DNA of 64,000 bases from Rickettsiella endosymbiont of Xylota segnis. Lineage in GTDB: Bacteria > Pseudomonadota > Gammaproteobacteria > Diplorickettsiales > Diplorickettsiaceae. Below the pieces are notes generated by a model. The model was given only the letters and a program-made list of their open reading frames with translations. It was not told where the DNA came from and did not search any database. A program made the translations under genes and the position numbers. This document shows positions 19,340 through 28,821 of the stretch, one piece after another (position 1 is the first letter of the stretch; each line of letters starts with the position of its first letter). Location of the stretch: positions 1,421,001 through 1,485,000 of the forward strand of contig NZ_OZ026451.1 in the NCBI RefSeq assembly GCF_964019545.1, in the 5' to 3' direction.

Positions 19340-19900
19340 TCATTTTACGTGACGAATTCGGCGTAATAGGACATACAATGCTCCTGCGCCACCATCTCGT
19401 GGTTGAGCGGAAGAAAATGCTAACACCCAAGGAATTTGCATCAACCAACAATTGACATAATTCTTTAATTTGGCTCCTCCTTGCAAAAGTTTTCCTTTTC
19501 CATGAATTATTCTCACACAACTATAACTGTGTTCTCGACTTTGTAACAAAAAATTGAGCACCGTGCTTCGCGCCTTCTCTACCGTCATTTGATGCAAATC
19601 AAGATAATCAGATTGACGTAAATCCCCACGTATAAATTGTTTAATGCGCTTATTTTGCAATCCTGGTCGACTAAAAAATAGTCGATCTTCTGATCCTATT
19701 GTTAACTCAGTCGGATCAAAAAGTGATAGGTAGATTTGTTGCTTATCATCTTTTAAATTAATTGATTTTGTTTTTTCAGGCTCGAAAATATTTTTTTTTG
19801 ATTTAACTTTTGCAGGGAATGATTTTGTAGGTTTTACACCTGACATTGCTTCTTTGAAAAACTCAAGATCCTCTTTATCGGGCGGAGGTGGTTTATTCAT
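19340..19900 (-). CDS. Smr-domain protein (SmrA-like)
   Basis: This 186-residue protein has a variable, lysine-rich N-terminal half and a C-terminal Smr domain. That domain starts with YLDLHQMTVEKA (about 100-111), then VRIIHGKGKLLQGG (about 127) and ends with FSSAQPRDGGAGALYVLL. The LDxH and HGKG motifs of the nuclease-like Smr fold are intact. Small Smr proteins include SmrB, which cleaves mRNA at collided ribosomes, and SmrA, whose role is unclear. The length suits either. It is leftward and convergent with uvrD. Confidence 0.85.
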   Translation of the reverse strand: MNKPPPPDKEDLEFFKEAMSGVKPTKSFPAKVKSKKNIFEPEKTKSINLKDDKQQIYLSLFDPTELTIGSEDRLFFSRPGLQNKRIKQFIRGDLRQSDYLDLHQMTVEKARSTVLNFLLQSREHSYSCVRIIHGKGKLLQGGAKLKNYVNCWLMQIPWVLAFSSAQPRDGGAGALYVLLRRIRHVK

Positions 19901-20013
19901 AAAAGAGTACCGGTTAGCAAAATTTTCTGAAGCATTGCGTAAAAGTATTAGAATAAACTATTATTAACAGTGTCGTTTAAAATTTGACTGAGAAGAGTGT
20001 GTCTTTTTCATTA

Positions 20014-21168
20014 ATGAACCGATTATTTTTAACCATAGGCTTATTATTGATAAGTTTAGGTCTTGTAGCTTGTGCTAGCAATTCTAGCTGTGTGCCTAGT
20101 CCAGTACTACTATCGAACAGTCAAAATTCTGCTCTATCTATTGCAGCAGTCCCTAGCAATAATGTAATTCAACCTATTGCTTTGCTTCTACCGCTACAAG
20201 GTCCTTTAGCTAATATTGGCCAGTCAGTGAAGCAAGGTTTTTTAGCCGCCGCTGAAGAAAATGGATCATCGCCGCGTATTATACTAATAGACACCAGTGT
20301 TGAATCTTCTATACAAGTGGCCTATACCGCAGCCATAGCAAAAAATGCGCAAATAATTGTCGGTCCATTACTCAAACCCGAGGTACAAAGCATTGCCAGT
20401 TTTCAAACCAGCATACCGATTTTAGCGCTGAACTATTTAAATGCTGATATTAGTACACCCCCTGAGTTATACCAATTTGGTTTATCCCCTATCGATGAAG
20501 CTCAACAGGCAACACAGCATGCTTGGCAAAGTGGTAAACGTTCTGCACTCATTATGACTGCCAATGGCAATTGGGGATCCCAGATTGGTGAAGCATTCGC
20601 ACAACAATGGCAAGCTTTAGGAGGAAACGTTGTTGGTCAACTTGCGTTGTCGGAAAATCCTGCTGATATAACCAGACAAATAAGGAATTTTCTACATTTT
20701 AAACGTCCACACGATAGACGTAGCGATTTTGATGTAATTTTCTTGGCGAGTAGTCCCCAAATAGGCCGTCAAGTCAAACCTTTACTAAAATTCTTTTTTG
20801 CGGGTGATATACCCGTTTATGCTACTGCATCAATTTATAGCGGTAATCATGCACAGCGGTTTGACAAAGATCTGAATCAAGTTATTTTCTGTGCTGCTCC
20901 CTGGTCGCTTGCTAACAACAGCATAGAACCTAATCTATACCAACAACTAAAATCAGCTTCTCCTGAACGTTTTAATCGAAACAGCAAATATTATGCGTTA
21001 GGCATTGATGCATTCCATATAATTCAACAGCTAGGAGTGCTAAAGCAATCTCCACGACAAACATTACAAGGTACTACAGGAATACTTTCATTAAATAGTC
21101 AACATCGTATCGTTCGCCAATTACCTTGTGCCCAATTTCGTAATGGAAATATAGTCCCTGTCGATTAA
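20014..21168 (+). CDS. lpoA: PBP1A activator lipoprotein LpoA (short form)
   Basis: LpoA is an outer-membrane lipoprotein that activates PBP1A. A lipoprotein signal is clear (LLLISLGLVACASNS). The rest is a periplasmic-binding-protein-like fold (PIALLLPLQGPLANIGQSVK... and GIDAFHIIQQL). The E. coli protein is nearly twice as long because it has an N-terminal helical-repeat domain; that domain is missing here. The frame opens at 19984 with TTG; I prefer the ATG at 20014 because it starts the signal peptide, though GTG at 19999 is possible. It is followed by yraN and diaA as in many gammaproteobacteria. Confidence 0.88.
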   Translation: MNRLFLTIGLLLISLGLVACASNSSCVPSPVLLSNSQNSALSIAAVPSNNVIQPIALLLPLQGPLANIGQSVKQGFLAAAEENGSSPRIILIDTSVESSIQVAYTAAIAKNAQIIVGPLLKPEVQSIASFQTSIPILALNYLNADISTPPELYQFGLSPIDEAQQATQHAWQSGKRSALIMTANGNWGSQIGEAFAQQWQALGGNVVGQLALSENPADITRQIRNFLHFKRPHDRRSDFDVIFLASSPQIGRQVKPLLKFFFAGDIPVYATASIYSGNHAQRFDKDLNQVIFCAAPWSLANNSIEPNLYQQLKSASPERFNRNSKYYALGIDAFHIIQQLGVLKQSPRQTLQGTTGILSLNSQHRIVRQLPCAQFRNGNIVPVD

Positions 21169-21566
21169 TGTTTATATCAATCAATACAAAAAAATTAGGT
21201 AATCAAATCGAAAACTTAGTTTGTGATTATTTACGAAAGCAAAAACTAAAACTAATCGCCCGTAATTATGCGTGTCGCTTAGGAGAAATTGATTTGATTA
21301 TGCAAGATCAATCCACACTGATCTTCATAGAAGTGCGCTATCGACAACATCTCAACTTTGGCAGTAGTTTGGAATCAGTCAATTTGATTAAACAGAATAA
21401 AATCATTAAAACTGCAGAATACTACTTATTATCCCAACAACTATCTGAACAAATGGCTTGTCGTTTTGATGTTGTGGGTGTTAAACCTATACCACAAAAA
21501 ATAGGGAGTATTTCCAAACTGGACTCTGCTCAAGTAGAATGGATAAAAAACGCATTCTCTAGGTAA
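21168..21566 (+). CDS. yraN: UPF0102 family protein YraN
   Basis: A 132-residue protein of the YraN family with the endonuclease-like core: LGNQIENLVCDYL, NYACRLGEIDLIMQD and LIFIEVRYR. The spacing of Glu, Asp and EVR residues resembles a PD-(D/E)XK nuclease fold; the cellular role is not established. The start overlaps the lpoA stop (TAATG), so it is translationally coupled. Confidence 0.92.
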   Translation: MFISINTKKLGNQIENLVCDYLRKQKLKLIARNYACRLGEIDLIMQDQSTLIFIEVRYRQHLNFGSSLESVNLIKQNKIIKTAEYYLLSQQLSEQMACRFDVVGVKPIPQKIGSISKLDSAQVEWIKNAFSR

Positions 21567-22154
<588 letters not shown>

Positions 22155-22162
22155 TTTTGTAG

Positions 22163-22660
22163 TTAAAAAATAATTCCTATATTGACTACATCTCTATACG
22201 AGCCTATTCCAACATTTTGTTTAGCTGGTATCTGCCCATACACTACAAGATTTTGCTTCAGACCATTACCCACTCCAAAATGCGCATCAACTCCAACAAC
22301 ATTACCCCAATTTACCGTATGTGTTGGGTTTTGAGTTAAAAGATATTTAATGGATGAATGCTCTGGTCCAGACATCCTGCGTAATCTTGTCGTCGCTCCA
22401 TAATTTGCACCTTGATCAAGTGTAACGTAATAAGGTGTATTTAAGGTACATAACACCTTGAGACGTGCTGTTGAATTAGTTGGAATCGATGAATTAGGAT
22501 TATATAAACCAAATACTAAGGGTGTAGCACGAATAATACACCCACCTACGACATTGACCGAAACCAACATTGAAGTATCATCACCACCGATTGCCGAAAA
22601 TCCTGGACTTGTACTTATCACCAATAACGAACCGACACATAAATTAAATAACCAACGCAT
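22163..22660 (-). CDS. Spore coat U-type pilus subunit, last gene of the chaperone-usher operon
   Basis: This 165-residue secreted protein has a signal peptide (LFNLCVGSLLVISTSPGFSA) and an SCPU (spore coat protein U) fold: cysteine early in the mature part (GGCIIRATPLVFGLY), the central TLDQGANYGATTRLRRM and the C-terminal VYGQIPAKQNVGIGSYRDVV. SCPU proteins are pilins and adhesins of archaic chaperone-usher pili such as Csu. It is separated from the upstream subunit gene by 211 nt holding a strong hairpin. Its final position suggests a tip or accessory subunit. Confidence 0.82.
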   Translation of the reverse strand: MRWLFNLCVGSLLVISTSPGFSAIGGDDTSMLVSVNVVGGCIIRATPLVFGLYNPNSSIPTNSTARLKVLCTLNTPYYVTLDQGANYGATTRLRRMSGPEHSSIKYLLTQNPTHTVNWGNVVGVDAHFGVGNGLKQNLVVYGQIPAKQNVGIGSYRDVVNIGIIF

Positions 22661-22812
22661 GATTAACCCCCTTCTGTCCAGCCAGTAGTACAGAAAATTA
22701 ATCCATTTATTTACTGTATAATTAAAGGAAGAAACTAAAAAAATTACATTTCAACTGAAATCAGTGTAAAAAATATCCATTTCTATGCTTTTTTGGAATA
22801 TTGTTAGTTCAC

Positions 22813-22838
22813 TTCCTCTATTAAGCCTAATAGAGGAA
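22813..22838. terminator. Perfect stem-loop inside the pilus operon
   Basis: TTCCTCTATTA (22813-22823) and TAATAGAGGAA (22828-22838) form a perfect 11 bp stem with a 4 nt loop (AGCC). There is no T run on either strand. It lies between the fifth and sixth genes of the leftward pilus operon, so it may attenuate transcription or protect the upstream mRNA. Confidence 0.6.
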
Positions 22839-22871
22839 TGATTTATTATCCAGAAAACTTGTATGAGGGAT

Positions 22872-23366
22872 TTAATAGGTGACTGTTACCAAAACAGCGT
22901 CTGTATAAGTACCGGTATTGACAAATTGCGAAATAGGGATTCGACCAAAAACCGTATAATTTCTAGTAGTTGACAATCCTATTGAGGTATAGGAATCACT
23001 TACTGTCACCGTACCTCCAGTTGCATCACCCCAAATCGAAGTAAATGCCCCAGTAGTATATAAATTGTAATTTAAATGCACACCTAACCGATTCATGAAT
23101 CTTGGTGTGTAAGTTGCACTATTACCCTTAGCCATACTAATTACATAAGAAACAGTAAAAATAACTAATGCTGAACAAGTCACTGCCACATTGCCATTAG
23201 CGGTTTTTTGAGCAGTAGGGACATAAGTCCCAAACGTGACTGCTGTGGTTGCAACTGAACATGAACAGCCAAGTCCTGCACAGGTAGCATAAACAGCAGG
23301 ACTATAAAAGTTATAGAAAAATAAAATAATCAACAACCAATACCGTTTAGTTTTTTTTAATAGCAC
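22872..23366 (-). CDS. Spore coat U-type pilus subunit, downstream of the usher
   Basis: An SCPU subunit with a basic start, a hydrophobic signal segment (YWLLIILFFYNFYSPAVYA) and mature start TCAGLGCSCSVATTAVTFG. The C-terminus VFGRIPISQFVNTGTYTDAV is typical of the family. The open frame extends upstream to 23444 inside the usher gene, but the GTG at 23366 has AGGAG 7 nt before it and overlaps the usher stop by 10 nt, so I choose it. That arrangement indicates translational coupling to the usher. Extra cysteines in the mature N-terminus are unusual. Confidence 0.82.
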   Translation of the reverse strand: MLLKKTKRYWLLIILFFYNFYSPAVYATCAGLGCSCSVATTAVTFGTYVPTAQKTANGNVAVTCSALVIFTVSYVISMAKGNSATYTPRFMNRLGVHLNYNLYTTGAFTSIWGDATGGTVTVSDSYTSIGLSTTRNYTVFGRIPISQFVNTGTYTDAVLVTVTY

Positions 23367-25795
23367 TGCACATCTCCTAATTCGATAATTGGATCGCTGA
23401 TATAAGGTAATGGTACTGAAAAATAATAAACATGATTTTCCCAATGTACCGAGCCCTCTAAAAGATGACCCTGGATTTCAGGAATATAAACCTCTCCGTC
23501 ATATCCAACAGGATAATTTTCACAAGAATTTTCATTATTTAAAATAAGTTCTGCTCCAACTGGAACAAATTTACCATTCGGCGTTTTTAAATGCAGATCA
23601 ATACCTTGCATACGTTTAATCGAGAATTCTGCTAAAACTCCACTATTAAAGTAAGGAACAACCATTTGATGGGTAACATCAATCTGTGTATCTAATGGTA
23701 ATGTTGTGGGCTCTATTTCGACGGTATTTTCTTGATAGGGTAATAATTCCGTTATTAATAAATTACCATTTCTATCTGTTTTACCCATTAATTGATTTTC
23801 ATAATAGACATCCACACTGGGGAAGTCAGGAACCTTCACTAAAGCAAAACTTTGCGTGAGTTTACGTGCTAAAAAACCATTCCCTGCAAAATAAATAGCA
23901 CTGCCGCTCGCATCTACTTCATAATTGGCTTGTCCGCGACCTTGTCCTAAGCGGGCAGTATATGCACCAATTTCAGTTTGTACCGTCATATCTGCACCTG
24001 CATAACGATTACTGTTATTGCTAGCCAGAATGTTATAACCGTAACCCGTCCCTAATGGAATTGGTTTAGTAAATTGCAACAAATCTTGTACTTGATGATT
24101 TTGCCAAGTGGTTGAATTATTAACGTAATAATTAACATCTGGAGCAAAAACTAAAGTAAGAAATGCTTGATTTGTTTGTGAGTTTCGTAAATCTCCCACA
24201 AAACCCAAACTTAGAGAAATATTTTTAAATAAATTATGCGTATAGGTAGCTGTCAATAATCGCGCTGTCGGTATGTTGGATATCCCATTCTCGGTATTAA
24301 AATTGCGGCTATTCACCATGGTAAAACTGGTACTCAATGATCCATAATTTTCTAAACTGTAACCTAAAAATAATTGATTCACGACACTCGGTGGTGAGGT
24401 ATTAGGTTGTGTACCTAGTTGAATATAATTTAAAGTAGTTAAGCTTGTATTAAAACCATAACTTAGTTTTGGACCTTGACGAATAAAACCTAAACCTAAC
24501 AAACCTCCACCACCTGAATTATTGTGTCCGCCTGCCACAGCAACAGACGCTACGCCATAGTTATTCAATAAATAATTAGCAGAAAAACCTAAGGTTTGCT
24601 GATCAAATAATAGTTCGGCATGCCCACCTAAGGTTAAGTTGTCCGTAATGCCACGTTGATAAGTTGCTACAGCTAAAAAACGTCCATAATCATTGCTATT
24701 CACACCATAATTATCACGAACAAATCCGGCTTCATAGGAAAAATCAACTAAATTGGGTTTCAGCAATTGCGGACTTGCATAATAGGAAAAACTCACAACC
24801 TTGCTACGACCGAGCAAATCTTGTGTAACCACATTTACATCACCCGCTCCAGAAATAACCGGAATATTATTAAATATATAAGGGCCATTATTAACTATTT
24901 GCTGTTGATTTAAAATACTATTCACAAAAACATCTACGGAACTGGGAATAGCGGCTTCCCCTTTATATCCAGGTAGTGGAAACGTCACTAAATTAGGTTG
25001 GGTATTAAAATTTGTCGCGTATTGAATACCGGCAAAACGTGATGCACCACTCCAATACGTAGAACTTGTAATCGCATCACCAAAACGCCAACGTGCAATT
25101 TTTTCTGGTTGGTCTAATGTCCAGGTGGTATTTAATCGCACTAATTTACTGGATTGATTCGTTAAAAGCGTAATGTTATTTGCGTATTTGTTATATGCGA
25201 GCACATCTGCAGTTCCAACCCCCAAACGATTAAATAATCCTAAGCCCATTAATGCCGAAAGATTAGTTTGATTGATTCCAGGATAATTATTTCTTAAGGC
25301 TACAGCATCATAATTAAGATAGGCGCCAGGATCTTTTGGACGTAACGCGCCTAAACGTTTACTATAAGGATCAAAGGTTTGGGTAACAAATAATTCTGGG
25401 GGTGCAGATAAAGTTAGCTGCATCGCATACTGATCTAATTGATAATGAAGACCAGGATACCAATCCAGTTTATATAAATGATATCGATCATAGTTTAAAG
25501 GAGAGTGATAAGTAAATTGCATCTTCCATTGGCGTAAATCATTTTCTTCAACCCAGATTTGGCCAGATGGATCTTTATAACACTGAGCTACGCCCGGCAA
25601 TAATGTCCCATTAAGCTTTATTTCAAGCAACATGGGAATGACTGAAATTTTAGCTTTTTCTTTGGGTACTTGTTTTATTGAAGATTTTCTTCCTAGCTTT
25701 GCGTTACTATCTATGCTGATTAAAGAAAAAATTATAAAACATACAATTAATAAAAATTTAGATCCTATGCAAAGCTGATTTTTTATAGTGTCCAT
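23357..25795 (-). CDS. Outer-membrane usher of an archaic chaperone-usher pilus
   Basis: This 812-residue protein has a signal peptide and an N-terminal periplasmic domain (LLEIKLNGTLLPGVAQCY). A large beta barrel follows (RLGVGTADVLAYNKYANN... to SNRYAGADMTVQTEIG), with a plug region (PSSVDVFVNSILNQQQIVNNGPY) and C-terminal domains ending DVQCY. It matches the CsuD-like (PapC superfamily) ushers that translocate chaperone-bound subunits. Its start overlaps the chaperone gene by 38 nt and its end overlaps the next subunit. Confidence 0.92.
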   Translation of the reverse strand: MDTIKNQLCIGSKFLLIVCFIIFSLISIDSNAKLGRKSSIKQVPKEKAKISVIPMLLEIKLNGTLLPGVAQCYKDPSGQIWVEENDLRQWKMQFTYHSPLNYDRYHLYKLDWYPGLHYQLDQYAMQLTLSAPPELFVTQTFDPYSKRLGALRPKDPGAYLNYDAVALRNNYPGINQTNLSALMGLGLFNRLGVGTADVLAYNKYANNITLLTNQSSKLVRLNTTWTLDQPEKIARWRFGDAITSSTYWSGASRFAGIQYATNFNTQPNLVTFPLPGYKGEAAIPSSVDVFVNSILNQQQIVNNGPYIFNNIPVISGAGDVNVVTQDLLGRSKVVSFSYYASPQLLKPNLVDFSYEAGFVRDNYGVNSNDYGRFLAVATYQRGITDNLTLGGHAELLFDQQTLGFSANYLLNNYGVASVAVAGGHNNSGGGGLLGLGFIRQGPKLSYGFNTSLTTLNYIQLGTQPNTSPPSVVNQLFLGYSLENYGSLSTSFTMVNSRNFNTENGISNIPTARLLTATYTHNLFKNISLSLGFVGDLRNSQTNQAFLTLVFAPDVNYYVNNSTTWQNHQVQDLLQFTKPIPLGTGYGYNILASNNSNRYAGADMTVQTEIGAYTARLGQGRGQANYEVDASGSAIYFAGNGFLARKLTQSFALVKVPDFPSVDVYYENQLMGKTDRNGNLLITELLPYQENTVEIEPTTLPLDTQIDVTHQMVVPYFNSGVLAEFSIKRMQGIDLHLKTPNGKFVPVGAELILNNENSCENYPVGYDGEVYIPEIQGHLLEGSVHWENHVYYFSVPLPYISDPIIELGDVQCY

Positions 25796-26477
25796 TAATA
25801 TTTGACTGAATATCCGTATAATTAATATTAGAATCGTCTTTAACTATCCAAGAATAAGAACAACCTGGTAAAACATATGTAAAAGTTGAATGTTTTTTCA
25901 TTAAATGTTTTTGCGGCCGATCAGGCAATAATTGCCATTGATTTAAAAATAAAGAAATATTGCCATCATTATATAAATTCAATTTCATATGGTGTGCATC
26001 TAAAACTTTGATTGACCAAACTGCATTCTCAACCATATGCAACGGCTGTATAAATAAAGGGAGAGAGATATCCATTAAAAAATACAAGGTTTGGCCTAAT
26101 TTTTTTTGTCTTAGTGGCTGCACTTCTTTTAAATGCATTCGATAAGTTTTTTGCACTGTATTGTATGTAGGATGTCTTAAAGCAAAACGAATAATTTGGG
26201 TTTTATGTGCCGGTAAGACAAATAAGGGTGGAGTAAGCAAGATGTCATGTGAAATCTTATAAATATCTTTACACTTAGGGCTTTGTTGCCAGTCAAGTAA
26301 ACTTAATTGTAATATACTACTTTCATCACTTCGATTAGTAACTCTAAGCACGCCTATCCTTTGAGTAGGAGATAAAGAAAGCTGAACTGGCGTAACTTCT
26401 AAAACGTTAGCACTAACATCTGAAATTAATAAGACAGCTAGAATACCAAAACTAGCAATATAGTACTTTATTTTCAT
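25758..26477 (-). CDS. Periplasmic pilus chaperone (archaic, CsuC-like)
   Basis: A 239-residue protein with a signal peptide (YIASFGILAVLLISDVSA) and the two immunoglobulin-like domains of PapD-superfamily chaperones. The mature start LEVTPVQLSLSPTQRIGVLRVTNRSDE forms the first strands, and PPLFVLPAHKTQIIRFALRHP contains the region that donates a strand to subunits. The C-terminal domain ends near residue 220. It lies between two subunit genes and the usher in one leftward operon. Confidence 0.88.
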   Translation of the reverse strand: MKIKYYIASFGILAVLLISDVSANVLEVTPVQLSLSPTQRIGVLRVTNRSDESSILQLSLLDWQQSPKCKDIYKISHDILLTPPLFVLPAHKTQIIRFALRHPTYNTVQKTYRMHLKEVQPLRQKKLGQTLYFLMDISLPLFIQPLHMVENAVWSIKVLDAHHMKLNLYNDGNISLFLNQWQLLPDRPQKHLMKKHSTFTYVLPGCSYSWIVKDDSNINYTDIQSNINGHYKKSALHRI

Positions 26478-26599
26478 TCTTAATTGATCCCTTACAATCC
26501 TTTTTATAAATAGATAACTATTAAGCGTTTAATTAATAAATCAATTAGCATAATAAGTACCATTTATATGTTCGTCAGGATACTTTAAACAGAATAATG

Positions 26600-27085
26600 T
26601 CAGTAAGTAACGGTTATTAGTACAGTGTCATTATAACTACCTGTCGCAGGAACTGCACCGGCAGCTATTCGCCCATAGACTGTAGATAATTGAACCGCTC
26701 CATTACCTGTCAAATTTACTGTATCAGTGGGTGGAGTATTTCCCCAATTTATTGTGCGCGCTGGATCTTGAAAAAGTCTATAGCCAAGTGTTCCCGAAGG
26801 TGTTCCTGTCATAACCCTGTTAGTAATAGTTGCGCCACTACCTGTTCCGGCATTTAAGCCAATGGTATATGCAGTACCATTATTACAAGTCACCTCGATG
26901 CTACCCGTCGCATCGTTTTGAGCTCCCGAATAGTTACCAAAGTTTACTGAAATAATATTACCAAAGATACAAGTTGCATTCACTGTTGCGTTAACGGGTA
27001 AATTTGCCGTTACTGTCGCAGCAAATGCAACTGGATTGAAAAATATAATTAACAATACAAAAAAAGCATTTTGTGCTCTAAACAT
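26600..27085 (-). CDS. Spore coat U-type pilus subunit (second gene)
   Basis: An SCPU pilin with signal peptide (NAFFVLLIIFFNPVAFAA) and mature sequence TVTANLPVNATVNATCIFG, then GSIEVTCNNGTAYTIGLNAG (a conserved cysteine pair) and the C-terminus VYGRIAAGAVPATGSYNDTV. The ATG at 27085 is preceded by AAGGA at good spacing; the TTG at 27103 is less likely. Its low-complexity, alanine- and threonine-rich mature part suits a major stalk pilin. Confidence 0.85.
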   Translation of the reverse strand: MFRAQNAFFVLLIIFFNPVAFAATVTANLPVNATVNATCIFGNIISVNFGNYSGAQNDATGSIEVTCNNGTAYTIGLNAGTGSGATITNRVMTGTPSGTLGYRLFQDPARTINWGNTPPTDTVNLTGNGAVQLSTVYGRIAAGAVPATGSYNDTVLITVTY

Positions 27086-27212
27086 AATCGATTTCCTTAT
27101 CAAATAAAGATCCTATAGCACATAAAGAGAATATAATGCTTTATTAAAGTGATCAAGTTTAAATTAACTTAATCCTGGTCTATAAAATAATCAAATAACC
27201 ACTTAACTTATA

Positions 27213-27716
27213 TTAAAATGTTATAAACAGGGTCACTCGATCTAAATAAGTACCTGCCATCACCGCTTGATTACTAGGAATTTCTCCGTAAATAGTAATC
27301 ACTTCGGCAAATCCAGTTGCTGTTTGATGCAAAGTATTTTGGCCTATTACTGTTCCATACTTATTTTGATGACCGGCATCTTGGAATAAACCATAATTTA
27401 ATAATTGATTTCCACCTTGTTTGGTTAGTAATCGATGATTTTCTGTTGCACCTGCACCTTGCCCCCTGTCAATCCCTATATCATAGGCTAAGTTAGGTAT
27501 ACAGGTTATTGTCACTGTACCTGTTGCATAATCCGGATTAGAATTGAATGAATAATAATTAGGAAATCTCATATCTGAGACAGATCCAAATGTACAATTT
27601 GCTCCGCCACCAACGGTCGCCATAACTCCTAAAGTATTATTTATAGTTACACCTATTACATCTTGGAAAACTAAAAAAAACAAAATACTGATTGAAAATT
27701 TAATGAAGCAACGCAT
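27213..27716 (-). CDS. Spore coat U-type pilus subunit (first gene of operon)
   Basis: A 167-residue SCPU subunit: signal peptide (FSISILFFLVFQDVIG), GGGANCTFGSVSDMRFPNYY, TVTITCIPNLAYDIGIDRGQ and the C-terminus IYGEIPSNQAVMAGTYLDRV. It heads the leftward operon, with GGGGGG just before its ATG as ribosome binding site. The 166 nt up to divergent ygfZ should hold the operon promoter. It is probably one of the pilus shaft or anchor subunits. Confidence 0.83.
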   Translation of the reverse strand: MRCFIKFSISILFFLVFQDVIGVTINNTLGVMATVGGGANCTFGSVSDMRFPNYYSFNSNPDYATGTVTITCIPNLAYDIGIDRGQGAGATENHRLLTKQGGNQLLNYGLFQDAGHQNKYGTVIGQNTLHQTATGFAEVITIYGEIPSNQAVMAGTYLDRVTLFITF

Positions 27717-27881
27717 ATCCCCCCCTAAGACCTAAAGCTTTTTATGGTTTTTTTCTATGCGTTTTTTATTTGAATTAACTGTTTACCTGCTTAGGTCGCT
27801 TATATAAATATTTGGAATAAATTATAATCGTTAATTTATTCTAGTGAATATTTACCGATTTAACGAATAAGGCTAAGTTTT

Positions 27882-28811
27882 ATGCTTGAAAAAATAACGA
27901 GTGAGAATAACTCTATCGATCTCATCGATCTTGGTCTCATTCGAACCAGTGGTAAAGATGCTAAGCAGTTCTTACAAGGCCAATTAACTTGTGATTTAGA
28001 GGAAATCAGTGCAGAACAAAGTCGATTAGGTGCACATTGTGATATCAAAGGACGCGTAATTGCTAGTTTTCGTTTATTTTTTTACCAAAATAACTACTAC
28101 TTTTTATTGCCGCTCAATATGTTGTCACTTTTATTAGCTTCCTTACAAAAATATGCGGTTTTTTCAAAAGTAACGTTAACGGATGTCAGTAAAGATTGGC
28201 AAAAAATTGGACTTTATGGCCCTTTTTTTAAAGGTTTACTAAATGATCAGAAATTATACATAGCGAAGGAAAATGAAGTTACAGAGTTTAATAATACGCT
28301 AAGTCTATCTATTCCAGGACCTACGCCGCGCATTATTTTGCTAGTGCCTACTTCTGAACCCATTGGGTTTATCGATGCGCTTGAGCAACAGAATATCGAT
28401 CACTGGCACTTACTAGATATCATGGCTGGCATTCCTACTATTTATCCCGAAACCAGTAGTCAATTTACACCACATCAACTGAACTTCCCGCAGATACACG
28501 GCGTGAGCTTTAACAAAGGTTGTTATATAGGTCAAGAAATCATCGCTCGAATACATTATTTAGGAAAATCCAAAAGTCGTCTTTATCGAGTAAGCTTTCA
28601 AGCTAATAATCCACCCTTACCAGGCACCACTCTATTTGACAGTAATCAAAAGATCGAAAAAGGCACTCTGATTATGTGCGCTAAGGAGCAGGGTAATTGT
28701 TATCAGGCCTTGACATGTTTGCAAACTCAAGCTATTTCCCATAGTATCAGACTAGGTAGTCCTGAAGGTCCATTACTACACTTTTTAGAACTGCCTTATT
28801 CTATTAACTAG
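27882..28811 (+). CDS. ygfZ: tRNA-modifying/Fe-S cluster repair protein YgfZ
   Basis: A folate-binding protein of the GcvT/YgfZ type, 309 residues, which helps assemble or repair Fe-S enzymes such as MiaB. The diagnostic KGCYIGQEIIAR motif is present at about residues 212-223 with the conserved cysteine. The N-terminal GLIRTSGKDAKQFLQGQLTCDL is also typical. It is divergent from the pilus operon. Confidence 0.92.
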   Translation: MLEKITSENNSIDLIDLGLIRTSGKDAKQFLQGQLTCDLEEISAEQSRLGAHCDIKGRVIASFRLFFYQNNYYFLLPLNMLSLLLASLQKYAVFSKVTLTDVSKDWQKIGLYGPFFKGLLNDQKLYIAKENEVTEFNNTLSLSIPGPTPRIILLVPTSEPIGFIDALEQQNIDHWHLLDIMAGIPTIYPETSSQFTPHQLNFPQIHGVSFNKGCYIGQEIIARIHYLGKSKSRLYRVSFQANNPPLPGTTLFDSNQKIEKGTLIMCAKEQGNCYQALTCLQTQAISHSIRLGSPEGPLLHFLELPYSIN

Positions 28812-28821
28812 AACTAACAAT

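Noticed and set aside
19290-19520. A minus-strand ORF overlapping the smr gene end
   Set aside because: The Smr domain in the other frame is clearly the real product; this frame has no recognisable features.
23367-23444. Longer N-terminus for the SCPU gene reaching into the usher gene
   Set aside because: The GTG at 23366 has an ideal AGGAG and starts a proper signal peptide; the extension is usher coding sequence in another frame.
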